A stretch of 64,000 nucleotides of DNA from Alkalibacter saccharofermentans DSM 14828 (GCF_900128885.1 NZ_FQTU01000006.1:1-64000), one strand, 5' to 3'. Positions 54,216 through 63,888 are shown, numbered from the stretch's first letter. Notes: a model not told the origin generated them from the letters alone. Numbers and translations: made by a program.

Positions 54216-55511
54216 CTACAGCTTGAACTCCTTGTCAAGCTTTGTATGCTTGTAGGTCTTTTTCCCGGTCTCATAGTCATCTACGATGTTGCCGTGGCCT
54301 ATCATCTTGTACTTATATATCAGCAGCCCGTCAAGCCCTACAGGTCCTCTAGCGTGTATTTTATTGGTACTTATCCCAACTTCTGCACCGAATCCGTATC
54401 TAAATCCGTCACTGAATCTTGTAGAGCAGTTCCAGAACACATTTCCTGAATCCACTAGGTTCATAAAAGTCTCAACCTTGTTTTTATCCGAAGTCACTAT
54501 GGCATCGGTATGCCCTGACCCGTATTTGTTGATATGCTCTATTGCTTCATCCAAGCTATCCACCATTTTTATAGCGAGCTTATAATCCAGATATTCTGTC
54601 TTCCAATCCTCTTCTGTGGCCGTTCCCACGTCAATGATCTCTCTTACCCTTTCGTCTCCCAGGATTTCCACGCTTTTAGCTTCGAGAGATTCTTTAAGGG
54701 CAGGCAGAAACCCGGCTGCAACCTTTTCGTTGACCAACAAGGTCTCAGTGGCATTGCATACGGCAACATACTGGGTCTTTGAATCGGTAACTATCCTCAC
54801 CGCCATGTCTATATCTGCTTTGTCGTCTACGTAACAATGGCAGATTCCATCCGCATGGCCCAGAACAGGTATGTTTGAATTTTCCATTATGTATTTCACG
54901 AAGTCGTTTGATCCTCTGGGTATTATCAAGTCGATATAATCGTCAAGCTTAAGCATGCCACCCACGTCTTCTCTGGTCTCTATAATCTGTACCCAGCCGT
55001 CTGGGATCCCCGCTCTATCAGATGCGGTCTTTATGATCTCCCAAAGGATTCTGTTTGTCTCCTTAGCTTCCGAGCCTCCCTTTAGGATGACGCTGTTTCC
55101 GCTTTTAAGGCAAAGAGTTGATATTTGAACCAATGCATCCGGTCTTGATTCGAATATTACGCCAATTACCCCTATTGGGCAGCTGACTTTATAAAGCAAT
55201 AGATCATCGTCAAGAGCCGTAGTCGAAAGGGTCTTCCCAACTGGCTCTTCCAATTTTCTGAGACTCTCAATTCCAGCTACCACGTCTAAGACTTTCGCCG
55301 AATCAAACTTGAGCCTTTTTAAAAGAGGGGCAGCCAGATTTTCTTCTTTGCTTCTGCTTAGATCTTCCGCATTTGCTTTTTCAATATCTTTTATTCTATC
55401 CTTAAGCTCTTTAGCTATTTCTGCCAAAGCTTTGTCCTTGATTTTAGATTCAACTGCTGCCAAATGTACCGACGCAGCTTTTGCAGCTTTTGCAGCCTCA
55501 TTTATGTTCAT
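54216..55511 (-). CDS. proA: Gamma-glutamyl phosphate reductase
   Basis: Second step of proline synthesis from glutamate. 431 residues from ATG 55511, preceded by ttggaggg; 7 further codons are open. Aldehyde-dehydrogenase fold with ILKGGSEAKETNRILWEII, PIGVIGVIFESRPDALVQI in part, and catalytic Cys in FWNCSTRFSDGFRYGFGAEVG (first part). proB and proC are not adjacent. Confidence 0.95.
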   Translation of the reverse strand: MNINEAAKAAKAASVHLAAVESKIKDKALAEIAKELKDRIKDIEKANAEDLSRSKEENLAAPLLKRLKFDSAKVLDVVAGIESLRKLEEPVGKTLSTTALDDDLLLYKVSCPIGVIGVIFESRPDALVQISTLCLKSGNSVILKGGSEAKETNRILWEIIKTASDRAGIPDGWVQIIETREDVGGMLKLDDYIDLIIPRGSNDFVKYIMENSNIPVLGHADGICHCYVDDKADIDMAVRIVTDSKTQYVAVCNATETLLVNEKVAAGFLPALKESLEAKSVEILGDERVREIIDVGTATEEDWKTEYLDYKLAIKMVDSLDEAIEHINKYGSGHTDAIVTSDKNKVETFMNLVDSGNVFWNCSTRFSDGFRYGFGAEVGISTNKIHARGPVGLDGLLIYKYKMIGHGNIVDDYETGKKTYKHTKLDKEFKL

Positions 55512-55592
55512 GTTTTTCCCTCCAATTATCATTAAATATTAATAATAATGATACTATAGGGATGATAAATATGCAACAACCGACTTTGTGCC

Positions 55593-56246
55593 TTATATAT
55601 TGAGTTTTGGCTCCGAAATGCCAACAGGCTCTGCGGTTTTAAATATTCCAAAAGGTTTCCCCACCGGAATGAATTCTTTGCCGAAGTGCTTGTTGAGCAC
55701 AGAGGCACCTGCTCCGTAAAATGATAGTATAGCTATTGCGAGCTCAGACACCGCAGCTAGATTGTGGGTAATCTCCGGCATCACTCCAAATGAATTTAAA
55801 AACAAGCCGATAAAAAGCAGGTCTATTAAAAAGAATATGCTGAACAGAACCTTATTGGTTTCCATTGCGCCTATTGTCATCATTACAGTAAATATCAAGT
55901 ATCCAAGGAAGGCAAACCCAAGTTGACGAGGATCCGCATCAGAAGCCAACGTAGTTCCGAAAACTCCCAATTTTATGAGCCAGCTCGATGCTACTCCGAA
56001 CCAAAAGAATGCATAAGCCCCAAAGGCCGTCATCCCGAAGGTATTACCTAGCTTACCATCTACGATGCTAGCGTACAATTGGGCAAAAGCGCCTAAAAAA
56101 ACAGCCCATGGAATCACAAATGACAATCCGTCTGTCAGGCCGAGTTTCTGAGACGAAGCCACCAGTGTCACCATTCCCAGACCAAATAGTCCCAATGCCG
56201 ACGGATCCGCCCAAATAATTTTATTGTTTTTTGTCTCTTCTTTCAA
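55593..56246 (-). CDS. satP: Acetate/succinate transporter, GPR1/FUN34/YaaH (SatP) family
   Basis: 217 residues from TTG 56246, which follows an aagggaggaa site; a GTG at 56270 starts ahead of that site. Six membrane segments. Family motif near the start reads ADPSALGLFGLGM in place of the usual NPAPLGLxxFG, and AFFWFGVASSW is also typical. Likely moves acetate or related short acids. Expressed from its own promoter with an operator-like inverted repeat. Confidence 0.88.
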   Translation of the reverse strand: MKEETKNNKIIWADPSALGLFGLGMVTLVASSQKLGLTDGLSFVIPWAVFLGAFAQLYASIVDGKLGNTFGMTAFGAYAFFWFGVASSWLIKLGVFGTTLASDADPRQLGFAFLGYLIFTVMMTIGAMETNKVLFSIFFLIDLLFIGLFLNSFGVMPEITHNLAAVSELAIAILSFYGAGASVLNKHFGKEFIPVGKPFGIFKTAEPVGISEPKLNI

Positions 56247-56281
56247 AAATATTTCCTCCCTTGAATTCACGATTCAAATTT

Positions 56282-56343
56282 GTTAATTGTTGTTTATTTA
56301 ACAACACAATTAACATAATAAATAAAAAACATCATGCTGTCAA
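56282..56343 (-). promoter_or_regulatory. Promoter and operator-like palindrome of the acetate transporter gene
   Basis: Minus strand TTGACA (56,343-56,338), 17-bp spacer, TATTAT (56,320-56,315). Directly downstream, covering the start point, an inverted repeat gttaattgt(g)ttgtt / aacaacaattaac occupies 56,282-56,314. Such a place suits a repressor. A second TTGACA (about 56,357) lies upstream. The regulator is unknown. Confidence 0.6.
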
Positions 56344-56411
56344 TGATTATGTCAACATAATGCTTGTATTTGGGTGAAAATTAACGCTTTTGCTCAGTTA
56401 TTCCCACTTAT

Positions 56412-56885
56412 TTACAGAGCCATGGCTCCTATTGATGTCAGCACGGCGACTGCAATTCCTGCCAGGGATGATCCTGCAATAGCTGCCAACATGCTCTTTT
56501 TGAATTTCAGTCCTAGAAGCGATGCCGCAAGACACCCCGTCCACACCCCGGTGCCGGGCAATGGCACGCTTACGAATAGGGCCAACCCCAAGTATCCGTA
56601 CTTTTCAATGGTCACTGATTTGTTCATACCTCTGTTATAAATCCAGTCTCCAAGCCTTTTAAAAATTTTCGTGCCTCTCATCCATTCCAAAATCGAAGGG
56701 ATCAACCATAAAATAAATGGTGCAGGAATCAAAGATCCAATCACGCTGATGATATATGTTTCCAGATAGGGCATTCTCAAAAGCAGAATGCCAAAGGGAA
56801 TTGAAAATCTAAGCTCAAAAACCGGAACCATTGCCGATACGAAAACCTTCATCCAGTCGGGTAGCCCCGATAACAATTCAATCAT
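56412..56885 (-). CDS. Small multidrug export protein-like membrane protein (COG2426)
   Basis: 157 residues with about four membrane segments. Shows FELRFSIPFGI, SLIPAPFILWLIPSILEWM and the motif LFVSVPLPGTGVWTGCLAAS, which define this family; despite the name its function is not established. Starts one base after the fsa stop, so it is cotranscribed with the aldolase. Confidence 0.8.
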   Translation of the reverse strand: MIELLSGLPDWMKVFVSAMVPVFELRFSIPFGILLLRMPYLETYIISVIGSLIPAPFILWLIPSILEWMRGTKIFKRLGDWIYNRGMNKSVTIEKYGYLGLALFVSVPLPGTGVWTGCLAASLLGLKFKKSMLAAIAGSSLAGIAVAVLTSIGAMAL

Positions 56886-56886
56886 T

Positions 56887-57567
56887 TTATATCATGCTCC
56901 TAATATTGTTTTTTCCGGGATAAGCTTTATCCCAGTTCTTGCTGAACTCTTCAACGCTGAAATCTGTCAAGTGGTTAGACGCCAGCCTGTCCAGTAAATC
57001 CCCAGGGATCGTCACTGCATGGACCCTGTTTATGGCGCAACCGTGCACCTGCTGGATGTTTTTAAAGCTCGCTGCTACTACTTCGCAGTCAAGACCGTAA
57101 ATTTCTATGAAGTCCACCAGCTCTCCCACTGCATTTACTCCGTCTGCAAGGATGTTGTCTGCCCTGTTTACGTAAGGTATCAAATACTTAGCCCCGGCAC
57201 GAACTGCCAACATCCCTTGCTGTGAGTTGATGATCGAAGTCGCCGCTGTCTTGATTCCCTTTTCCTTTAGCATCTTGATTGCTTTAAGGCCTTCCGGCGT
57301 AACGGGTATCTTTACGTAAAGGTCTGCATCTACAACCTCGTTAAGAAGGAGTGCATCGTCCACTATCCCATCTGCATCTGTAGCTATTACCTGAATAAAA
57401 AGTTTTTTATCCTTGCCCAATAGCTCCGCCAATGCCTTCATGTGATCGATGAAATCCACATTTTCCTTTACTATTATTGAAGGGTTGGTGGTAACCCCCT
57501 CTATGGAGTAGTATTCCATGCCTCTTTTTATTTCATCCAGATTTGCTGTGTCCAGTAAAATTCTCAT
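56887..57567 (-). CDS. fsa: Fructose-6-phosphate aldolase / transaldolase-like (MipB)
   Basis: 226 residues, short transaldolase family. Schiff-base Lys86 in ADLYVKIPVTPEG, N-terminal DTANLDEI and GVTTNPSII, and AASFKNIQQV near the C-terminus. Could act as transaldolase in the non-oxidative pentose pathway or as F6P aldolase; the sequence alone does not decide. Confidence 0.9.
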   Translation of the reverse strand: MRILLDTANLDEIKRGMEYYSIEGVTTNPSIIVKENVDFIDHMKALAELLGKDKKLFIQVIATDADGIVDDALLLNEVVDADLYVKIPVTPEGLKAIKMLKEKGIKTAATSIINSQQGMLAVRAGAKYLIPYVNRADNILADGVNAVGELVDFIEIYGLDCEVVAASFKNIQQVHGCAINRVHAVTIPGDLLDRLASNHLTDFSVEEFSKNWDKAYPGKNNIRSMI

Positions 57568-57640
57568 TTAGAACTTCCTCTCCTTGCTAATGTGCAAACT
57601 CTATTATACAAATTTAACAGCTATGTTGCAATAGCTTGAT

Positions 57641-57688
57641 AAAGGGACAGCTCCTTAGCTTTAATTTAAGCTTAAGTCTGTCCCCTTT
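57641..57688 (-). terminator. Possible terminator after the M29 aminopeptidase gene
   Basis: aaagggacag / ctgtccccttt arms with a second inner palindrome agctttaatttaagct. Short T tail on the minus strand, so efficiency is uncertain. Confidence 0.55.
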
Positions 57689-57714
57689 ATGTTTTTAGAT
57701 TTTTAACGATAAAA

Positions 57715-58815
57715 TCATAGCATAAAATTACCATTCTTGTAGAAAAGCTCACCATCTGCGTATATCTCTCCGCCCTCCTTCATGTCGCAAAGCATGTCCC
57801 AATGAATTGCCGAGATATTCTTCCCGCCGCTTTTCCCATAGGATTTTCCAAGAGCCATATGCACGGTTCCGCCCATCTTTTCGTCATAGAGCATGTTCTT
57901 GGTGAATCTGTCTATCCCGTAATTAGTCCCGATGGCAACTTCTCCTACCATGGAGGCTCCCTCATCAGTGTTGATAAGCTCTCGCAGAAGCTCTTCTCCT
58001 TTTGATGCACTTGCCTCTATTACTTTGCCTTTCTTGAAAACAAGCTTAATATCTTCAATTTCCTGACCTGCATATATGCCGGGAAAAGAAAATCTGATCT
58101 TGCCCTCAACGCTATCTTCTACAGGTCCGGTAAAGACCTCCCCGCTTGGAAAATTGGTTCGACCATCTGAGTTTATCCATACCCGGCCACCTACCTTCAT
58201 GCTCACATCCGTGTCCCTTGAAACTATCCTGATAGTCTCCTTGTCCTTGAGGTACTCTATTGCCTTCTCTTGGTTTTTGCTTACTTCTTTCCAAGCCAAA
58301 ACTGGATCTTCATCCTTAAGGAGACAGGCTCCTGCCACAAAGTCCTCGTAATCCCTAAGGCTCATCCCTGCTTCCTGAGCGAGAGAATCTGTGGGAAACA
58401 TGCACAGAGTCCAATCAAGCTCATTATTGTCCACCCTGTTCATGTACAGCTCGTTGAGCCTTTTTCCGCTTTTACGGTAATAAGCGATCCTTTTGGGCTC
58501 AACTCCGCTTAAATACTTGGTGTTTGAAGATCCACCGATGTTCAAAATCTTGTCAGCATTCATTATCACAGCTTCTGATATCGGGTTTTCAAAAGATAGC
58601 TGATCGTCCCTTCCTACTTTTAAGAGGATTTCATCCAGCTGGTGCCGCATCAAAACGTGAGGATGTGCTCCGGCATTTAGGACTTCCCTGTAGCAAAGTT
58701 CAATCAAGGGCATAGCTTCCTTATACCCTTGGATGACTACCAAATCTCCCTTTTTTACTGAAAGCGAGTACTGAATCAAGGTTCTTGCATACTTTTCTAA
58801 CAGGTTGCTGTCCAT
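57715..58815 (-). CDS. M29-family aminopeptidase
   Basis: 366 residues, metal-dependent aminopeptidase of the AmpS/thermophilic type. Metal ligands: Glu in FPSGEVFTGPVED, Glu in GEVAIGTN, His in GGTVHMALG, His and Asp in AIHWDMLCD. Complete. Its ATG shares a base with the phosphoglucomutase stop (TGATG), so the two are one unit. Cytoplasmic; releases N-terminal residues from peptides. Confidence 0.9.
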   Translation of the reverse strand: MDSNLLEKYARTLIQYSLSVKKGDLVVIQGYKEAMPLIELCYREVLNAGAHPHVLMRHQLDEILLKVGRDDQLSFENPISEAVIMNADKILNIGGSSNTKYLSGVEPKRIAYYRKSGKRLNELYMNRVDNNELDWTLCMFPTDSLAQEAGMSLRDYEDFVAGACLLKDEDPVLAWKEVSKNQEKAIEYLKDKETIRIVSRDTDVSMKVGGRVWINSDGRTNFPSGEVFTGPVEDSVEGKIRFSFPGIYAGQEIEDIKLVFKKGKVIEASASKGEELLRELINTDEGASMVGEVAIGTNYGIDRFTKNMLYDEKMGGTVHMALGKSYGKSGGKNISAIHWDMLCDMKEGGEIYADGELFYKNGNFML

Positions 58816-60551
58816 CAGGCCATTACTCCATCAACTTGCTGCCTTATTTCTTTAACCAGCTCCTCGAGGCTTATCTTCGCTTCATCCCTGCTATTGCCCC
58901 TTACTGAAAAATATATCTTGATTTTTGGCTCTGTGCCGGAAGGCCTGATGCAAAACCAAGTGCCGTCCTCCAAATAAGCTTTTATCACGTTGGATTTTGG
59001 CAGCGTTATATCTTCTGCTCCTTCTCCCACTATGTTTCTTTTTGCCAGCTGGTAATCTTCTATAACCGTCACTTTTTTATCATTCCACTTCATCGGCATG
59101 CTTCTTCTGAAATAGTCCACGATCTTTTGGATCTTTCCGGCGCCTTCCTTGCCCGCCATTTCAAATGATATTATATGGTCGATGCAATATCCGTACTCCT
59201 TGTAAATATCGTCCAAGACTTCCCCAAGATCCTTATCATGCTCCTTATAGTATAGTACCATCTCTGAAAGTACCAGGGCAGTCATTATGGCATCCTTGTC
59301 CCTACAGTGGGTTCCTAAAAGATATCCGTAACTTTCCTCAAAACCCATGATGAAATCCTTGACTTTTGTCTTTGAATATTCTTCAATCAGCTCGCCGATA
59401 TATTTAAAACCCGTCAAAGTATTGATCAGCTTCACCCCGTAGCTTTTTGCTATATCCTCTACCAGCTCAGTGGAAACAATGCTCTTGATGATCACTCCTT
59501 TGTCAGTGAGTCTATTTTGTTCCTTCATGGTAGTTAACATATATTTTACGAGTAAAATCCCTATCTCGTTTCCGGTAAGGTTAGTGTAACCCCCATCCCG
59601 ATTTTTATATGCTACTCCCAGTCTGTCCGCATCAGGGTCGGTACCCATAAGTATGTCTCCGCCTTTTTCATTGGCCAGCTCTATAGCTAGCTTGAATACA
59701 TCAGGCTTTTCAGGGTTTGGCTCTTTGACAGTAGGAAAGTTTCCGTCAGGAAGCTCCTGCTCCTTAACTACATGAACGTTTTTGAATCCTGCTTCTTTTA
59801 ACGCTCTTCTAAGAGGCACGTTGCCGGATCCATGAAGTGGCGTGTAGACGATATTTATATCCTCACCGTATTTGTCAATAAGCTCCTTTCTTGTGATGCC
59901 TTTTAATATTTCATTTATGTAAGGTCCATCTATCTCTTCGGATATTATCTTTAAAAGTCCTTTGTCTAAAGCTGCTGTTTTATCTGTTTTTCTTATTGCG
60001 CTGAAATCCATTATCTTGTTAATTTCTTCGCTGATTTCATCCGCTGCCTGTGGGGGCAGTTGATAGCCCTCTTCCCAGTAAACCTTGTAACCGTTGTATG
60101 CAGGTGGATTGTGGCTTGCCGTGATGACGATGCCGCTGACACAGCCCAGCTTTCTGATAGCGTAGGAGAGCTGAGGTACCGAACGCAAGGAATCAAATAG
60201 ATATGTATTGATATTGTTGCCTGCCAGGACCAACGCTGCTGTTTCGGCAAATAACTCCGAATTGTTTCTAGAGTCATAGGCAATTACCACGCCTCTTTCC
60301 ATTGCCTTTTGTCCCCACTTTGAAATATAGTTTGCCAGCCCTTGAGTAGTTATGTCTACGATATATGTATTCATCCTATTGGTGCCCATTCCCATTATGC
60401 CCCTTAGGCCTGCAGTACCAAACTCGAGGTTTCTATAAAACCTGTCTTCCAGCTCCTTTGGGTCATTAAGGACTTTTTTAAGCTCCTCTTTATCCTCTTC
60501 TTTTACATAATCGCTTTTTAACCAATTTTGACATTTTTCTTCATATAACAT
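58815..60551 (-). CDS. pgcA: Phosphoglucomutase / phosphomannomutase
   Basis: 578 residues, alpha-D-phosphohexomutase of the PgcA type. Active Ser146 in VITASHNPPAYNGYKV, metal loop GTDPDADRLGVAYK, sugar loop GFEESYGYL and phosphate loop RPSGTEPKIKIYF. Interconverts glucose-1- and glucose-6-phosphate for glycogen or UDP-glucose. Longer than GlmM, and not next to cdaA, so it is not GlmM. Confidence 0.93.
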   Translation of the reverse strand: MLYEEKCQNWLKSDYVKEEDKEELKKVLNDPKELEDRFYRNLEFGTAGLRGIMGMGTNRMNTYIVDITTQGLANYISKWGQKAMERGVVIAYDSRNNSELFAETAALVLAGNNINTYLFDSLRSVPQLSYAIRKLGCVSGIVITASHNPPAYNGYKVYWEEGYQLPPQAADEISEEINKIMDFSAIRKTDKTAALDKGLLKIISEEIDGPYINEILKGITRKELIDKYGEDINIVYTPLHGSGNVPLRRALKEAGFKNVHVVKEQELPDGNFPTVKEPNPEKPDVFKLAIELANEKGGDILMGTDPDADRLGVAYKNRDGGYTNLTGNEIGILLVKYMLTTMKEQNRLTDKGVIIKSIVSTELVEDIAKSYGVKLINTLTGFKYIGELIEEYSKTKVKDFIMGFEESYGYLLGTHCRDKDAIMTALVLSEMVLYYKEHDKDLGEVLDDIYKEYGYCIDHIISFEMAGKEGAGKIQKIVDYFRRSMPMKWNDKKVTVIEDYQLAKRNIVGEGAEDITLPKSNVIKAYLEDGTWFCIRPSGTEPKIKIYFSVRGNSRDEAKISLEELVKEIRQQVDGVMA

Positions 60552-60578
60552 TTCATCATCCCCTTGTAGTTATAGGTT

Positions 60579-60605
60579 CGCCGGCCATCTTACATGCGGC
60601 CGGCG
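60579..60605 (-). other. GC-rich hairpin in the pgcA leader
   Basis: Perfect arms cgccggcc / ggccggcg with an 11-base loop, about 28-54 bases before the pgcA ATG. It has no T run, so it is not an obvious terminator; it may affect translation or mRNA stability. Confidence 0.5.
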
Positions 60606-60729
60606 TTTCTCTCATGAAGTATATCCAAGCACATTACACTTGGCTTAATATGACAATATTATACCATAAATCTATTTTAATTAGTAATAAATAGTAGCAA
60701 AATATTGGGCATGCTGCTTTCGCCTTTAT

Positions 60730-60758
60730 TTGATTAAATTTCTTAATTGTGTTAAAAT
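60730..60758 (+). promoter_or_regulatory. Promoter of the coiled-coil lipoprotein gene
   Basis: TTGATT (60,730-60,735), 17-bp spacer, TAAAAT (60,753-60,758), 48 bases before the TTG start. Confidence 0.6.
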
Positions 60759-60806
60759 TATCATGAATTTTTGTAGGAAATACCTGCAAAACACGGAGGT
60801 GTTCTT

Positions 60807-61499
60807 TTGATAAAAAAGATTTTTATAATACTTGCAATTTCCTCTCTAGTTATTTTTTCCGGTTGTCAAGACAAGTCCCCGGTAGAGGATGAAGATGCCA
60901 TAAAAGACTCGAAGATAATTGAGCTTGAATCAAGAATAGAAAGACTAAACGAAAAAATAACAGGCCTGGAAGAGGATATCGAGGAACTGAACAGCCAAAT
61001 CCAATATAATAGGGATTTTATCCAAATCATGACCGGTTACGTTTCTGAAGCAGATCTTTTGACATTGGCGAAAATGGAATGGAACTACATGGTCCAGGTG
61101 AATGAAGAGGACATCAGCTCCGACGGATTGATAGAACTGGATGTTGATACTTTCAGCATCACTGTAGAAGAGGCACAAAATCAATATAGGGCATTGCCTG
61201 CACAAATACGAAACCTGGGCAAATTAAGCGGCAGCCTTTTTTCAAATCACATCCAATTTTTAGATGTCAGGCCCTCGGAAACATCCGGGATAGACGAAGC
61301 AAATATTTCTTCTGCGACTTACATGTTCAGAGATCTAAGCCCGGGAACGGAAGTTAACCTCGAAATCTCACGTGAGCTTCAGGATAGGCTGGGGCTCGAG
61401 ACCAATATATTGAGGATAATTTATTTAGTTGAGGAAGAGGAAGAGATTCAGACCCTTGAAGAAGAGGGTGATATGGACGATGAAGAAAGCGAAGAGTGA
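60807..61499 (+). CDS. Coiled-coil lipoprotein of unknown function
   Basis: 230 residues from TTG 60807 with an acggaggtg site. Signal peptide with lipobox ending at Cys20 (VIFSGCQDK), a heptad coiled coil (about 34-72, IELESRIERLNEKITGLEED), a globular middle, and a very acidic C-terminal tail (EEEEEIQTLEEEGDMDDEES). No family recognised. Single gene, followed by inverted copies of the dispersed repeat. Confidence 0.75.
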   Translation: MIKKIFIILAISSLVIFSGCQDKSPVEDEDAIKDSKIIELESRIERLNEKITGLEEDIEELNSQIQYNRDFIQIMTGYVSEADLLTLAKMEWNYMVQVNEEDISSDGLIELDVDTFSITVEEAQNQYRALPAQIRNLGKLSGSLFSNHIQFLDVRPSETSGIDEANISSATYMFRDLSPGTEVNLEISRELQDRLGLETNILRIIYLVEEEEEIQTLEEEGDMDDEESEE

Positions 61500-61534
61500 G
61501 AATATCTTCGCTAGTCTAAAGTGCCTTAAGCACG

Positions 61535-61780
61535 GTTGGGAAACAGTCGTATTAGTCGCTGAAGCGACTGTTTATTGTCCGGCTCTGCCGCACGGGAAAT
61601 GACTGCTACGCAGTCGAGAAATGAAACTTCGTCTCGGTAAAAAGTTTTAAGATTTAAGTGATTAAGATGTAAGTTTGGATGGAGTTTTATTGGGGTCTGT
61701 GGTAGGGCACAGAGACCCTACCCTACAACCACTTAGTGTCCTTCGTGGTAAAAAGGTTTTTCCTTTCCAACTTTCCACTT
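61535..61780. repeat. Dispersed palindromic mosaic, inverted copy
   Basis: 61,544-61,636 is the reverse orientation of the modules at about 90-180: agtcgctgaagcgact, gtccggctctgccgcac, gactgctacgcagtc. Then aagttttaagatttaagt (compare 22,570-22,585) and a ctttccaactttcc fragment of the 8-bp repeat. Fills the space between two convergent genes; no gene seen. Confidence 0.8.
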
Positions 61781-63220
61781 TCACTGGTTAAGTATCCCAA
61801 GCTTCATGTTCCAAAGCTTGTCAGATAAATCCACATGATATTCATGGGGATTGGTAAATCTTGTAGTTGCTGGCCACATGGTTTCAAACTCGTTTTTCAA
61901 ATGTTGCTGCATTTCACTTATGGAAGGAGATTTATACACAGGTTTGCCGTCGATTATGACCGGAACCATCATTTCCTTTACATAAAAATTAGTCAGCACC
62001 CTTTTCTTCCATGTGTGAACCGGATGGAAGATGGTAAGGGGCTTTTTTTCATCAATTTTCTCGTCATCAAGCATTATCAAATCCGCCAAGGCCTTGTTTG
62101 AATCCTTGTCGTACAACCTCACCACCCTTTTGTAGCCTGGATTGGTTATTTTCCCGGGATCATTAGATATCTTAAGCTTATTTGTAATTTCCCCTTTGCT
62201 ATCGATTTGGGCCAGTTTGTAAACGGCACCCAGTGCCGGCTGATCGTACGCTGTTATAAGTTTAGTGCCTACTCCCCAAAGATTTATCTGAGCTCCCTGA
62301 AGCTTTAAATCCCTCACAAGGTACTCGTCAAGATCAGAAGACGCGCTGATCACAGCATCATCAAATCCATTTTCGACCAGCATGGTTTTTGCCTCCTTGC
62401 TCAAATAAGCCAAGTCCCCAGAATCAAGCCTTATTCCGTAGGTTTTCGGAAGTCTGCCTTCATCCCTCAGTTTTGAGAATACTCTTATGGCATTTGGCAC
62501 CCCTGATTCCAAAGTGTTGTAAGTATCTACCAGGAAAATCAGGTTGTCCTGATTGTACTTGGTATATGTCCAAAACGCATCGTATTCCGAGGCATAGCTT
62601 AATACATAGCTATGAGACATGGTACCTTTGGCAGGCAGCTTTATAAGGTCTTCACTTTCCACATTGCTTGTCCCCACACAGCCCCCGATAACAGCGGCTC
62701 TGGCTCCATAAAGTCCAGCTTCAGATCCATGGGCACGCCTTAAGCCAAATTCAAGCACCGCATCTCCTTCTGCTGCCTGTACTATCCTAGCGGCCTTGGT
62801 AGCAATTAGAGTCTGATGATTAACGATGCTGAGAAGTGGTGTTTCTATTATTTGAGCCTGTATCAAAGGAGCTTTTATTCGAATCAAAGGCTCGTGAGGA
62901 AAAACTATAGAGCCCTCAGGTATCCCGTAAATTTCCCCTGTGAAACGGAAATTTCTCAGATAATCCAAGAATTTTTCTGTCAGCTCCGGGTGGTTGTTCT
63001 TTAGTATATCTATATCTTTTTCGTCAAATTTAAGATTCGTGAGATAATCAACTACCTGCTCCAGCCCGGCGCATACCAGATACCCGCCGTTGAATGGGTT
63101 GCTTCTTACAAACAGGTCAAATACTGCGATATCTTCGTCCTTTCCTTCATTGACATAAACATTGCTCATACTAAGCTGATAATAATCCGTGGCTAATTGC
63201 CTGCGCCTGTTAAATTCCAT
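61781..63220 (-). CDS. pncB: Nicotinate phosphoribosyltransferase
   Basis: NAD salvage: nicotinate plus PRPP to nicotinate mononucleotide. 479 residues, Gram-positive type. Conserved stretches: TDYYQLSMSNVY, FGLRRAHGSEAGLYGARAA, GTMSHSYVLSY, LVDTYNTLESGVPNA and GIRLDSGDLAYLS. Repeat sequence abuts its stop codon. Confidence 0.94.
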   Translation of the reverse strand: MEFNRRRQLATDYYQLSMSNVYVNEGKDEDIAVFDLFVRSNPFNGGYLVCAGLEQVVDYLTNLKFDEKDIDILKNNHPELTEKFLDYLRNFRFTGEIYGIPEGSIVFPHEPLIRIKAPLIQAQIIETPLLSIVNHQTLIATKAARIVQAAEGDAVLEFGLRRAHGSEAGLYGARAAVIGGCVGTSNVESEDLIKLPAKGTMSHSYVLSYASEYDAFWTYTKYNQDNLIFLVDTYNTLESGVPNAIRVFSKLRDEGRLPKTYGIRLDSGDLAYLSKEAKTMLVENGFDDAVISASSDLDEYLVRDLKLQGAQINLWGVGTKLITAYDQPALGAVYKLAQIDSKGEITNKLKISNDPGKITNPGYKRVVRLYDKDSNKALADLIMLDDEKIDEKKPLTIFHPVHTWKKRVLTNFYVKEMMVPVIIDGKPVYKSPSISEMQQHLKNEFETMWPATTRFTNPHEYHVDLSDKLWNMKLGILNQ

Positions 63221-63287
63221 TTAAGCTTGTTCCTCCGATCATATAATATAATTATTTTACACTCCACTAAAATATTATGCAATAAAT

Positions 63288-63309
63288 AAAACCCCGCCTT
63301 CGCAGGGTT
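63288..63309 (-). terminator. Terminator after pssA
   Basis: aaccctgcgaaggcggggtt hairpin with a ttttattt tail on the minus strand, about 35 bases past the pssA stop. Confidence 0.7.
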
Positions 63310-63342
63310 AAATATGTTCATAGGTTTTAATTAACAAGTCTC

Positions 63343-63888
63343 TCATGCACAATTTTTATGGTTTAGCCTTGGAACCTTTATCCTGCTTATCATCAAAAGT
63401 GAGCAGATAAATATGACAACGGCAAGAAGCCCACTTAAATTCATCGTCGCCACATGATATGATTCGCACGCCAATCGCAAAACTGCAAGAGACATTCCAC
63501 ATACGGTTATCGGCACTCCGGTAAAGGACTTGTTACAGCTCTCCACATTGTATCTCGCAAGCCTGAAAGCCCCGCATACGGGGTAAAATATAAGTGCCGA
63601 GTAACCTGAAACCCCCAGGCTTAAGAGATCGGTGCTTATAAACAGACAGACAGGGGCTATTCCAAAAGTTATCAAGTCAGCCAGGGAGTCCAGCTGTTTT
63701 CCCATCTCGCTTTCAGCTTTTAGCCACCGCGCTACCTTTCCATCTAGTCCATCTATTATCCCTCCGGCGATAATAAAAGCCGCCGGCAATAACACTCCAT
63801 CGTGATTGTTATCTAGAAGCAGGATCACCGCGAGACTTCCCAAAGATATATTTATCATTGTCATGATATTCGGCAAATTCTTAATCAT
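63343..63888 (-). CDS. pssA: CDP-diacylglycerol-serine O-phosphatidyltransferase
   Basis: Makes phosphatidylserine at the membrane. 181 residues with several membrane segments and the CDP-alcohol motif D-G-x2-A-R-x8-G-x3-D-x3-D in DGLDGKVARWLKAESEMGKQ and the LDSLAD that follows. Size fits the Gram-positive PssA. Its start overlaps the end of the upstream membrane-protein gene by 8 bases. Confidence 0.9.
   Translation of the reverse strand: MIKNLPNIMTMINISLGSLAVILLLDNNHDGVLLPAAFIIAGGIIDGLDGKVARWLKAESEMGKQLDSLADLITFGIAPVCLFISTDLLSLGVSGYSALIFYPVCGAFRLARYNVESCNKSFTGVPITVCGMSLAVLRLACESYHVATMNLSGLLAVVIFICSLLMISRIKVPRLNHKNCA

Noticed and set aside
58815..60551. GlmM (phosphoglucosamine mutase)
   Set aside because: The protein is too long and has PgcA-type loops; GlmM is about 450 residues and should sit near cdaA-cdaR.
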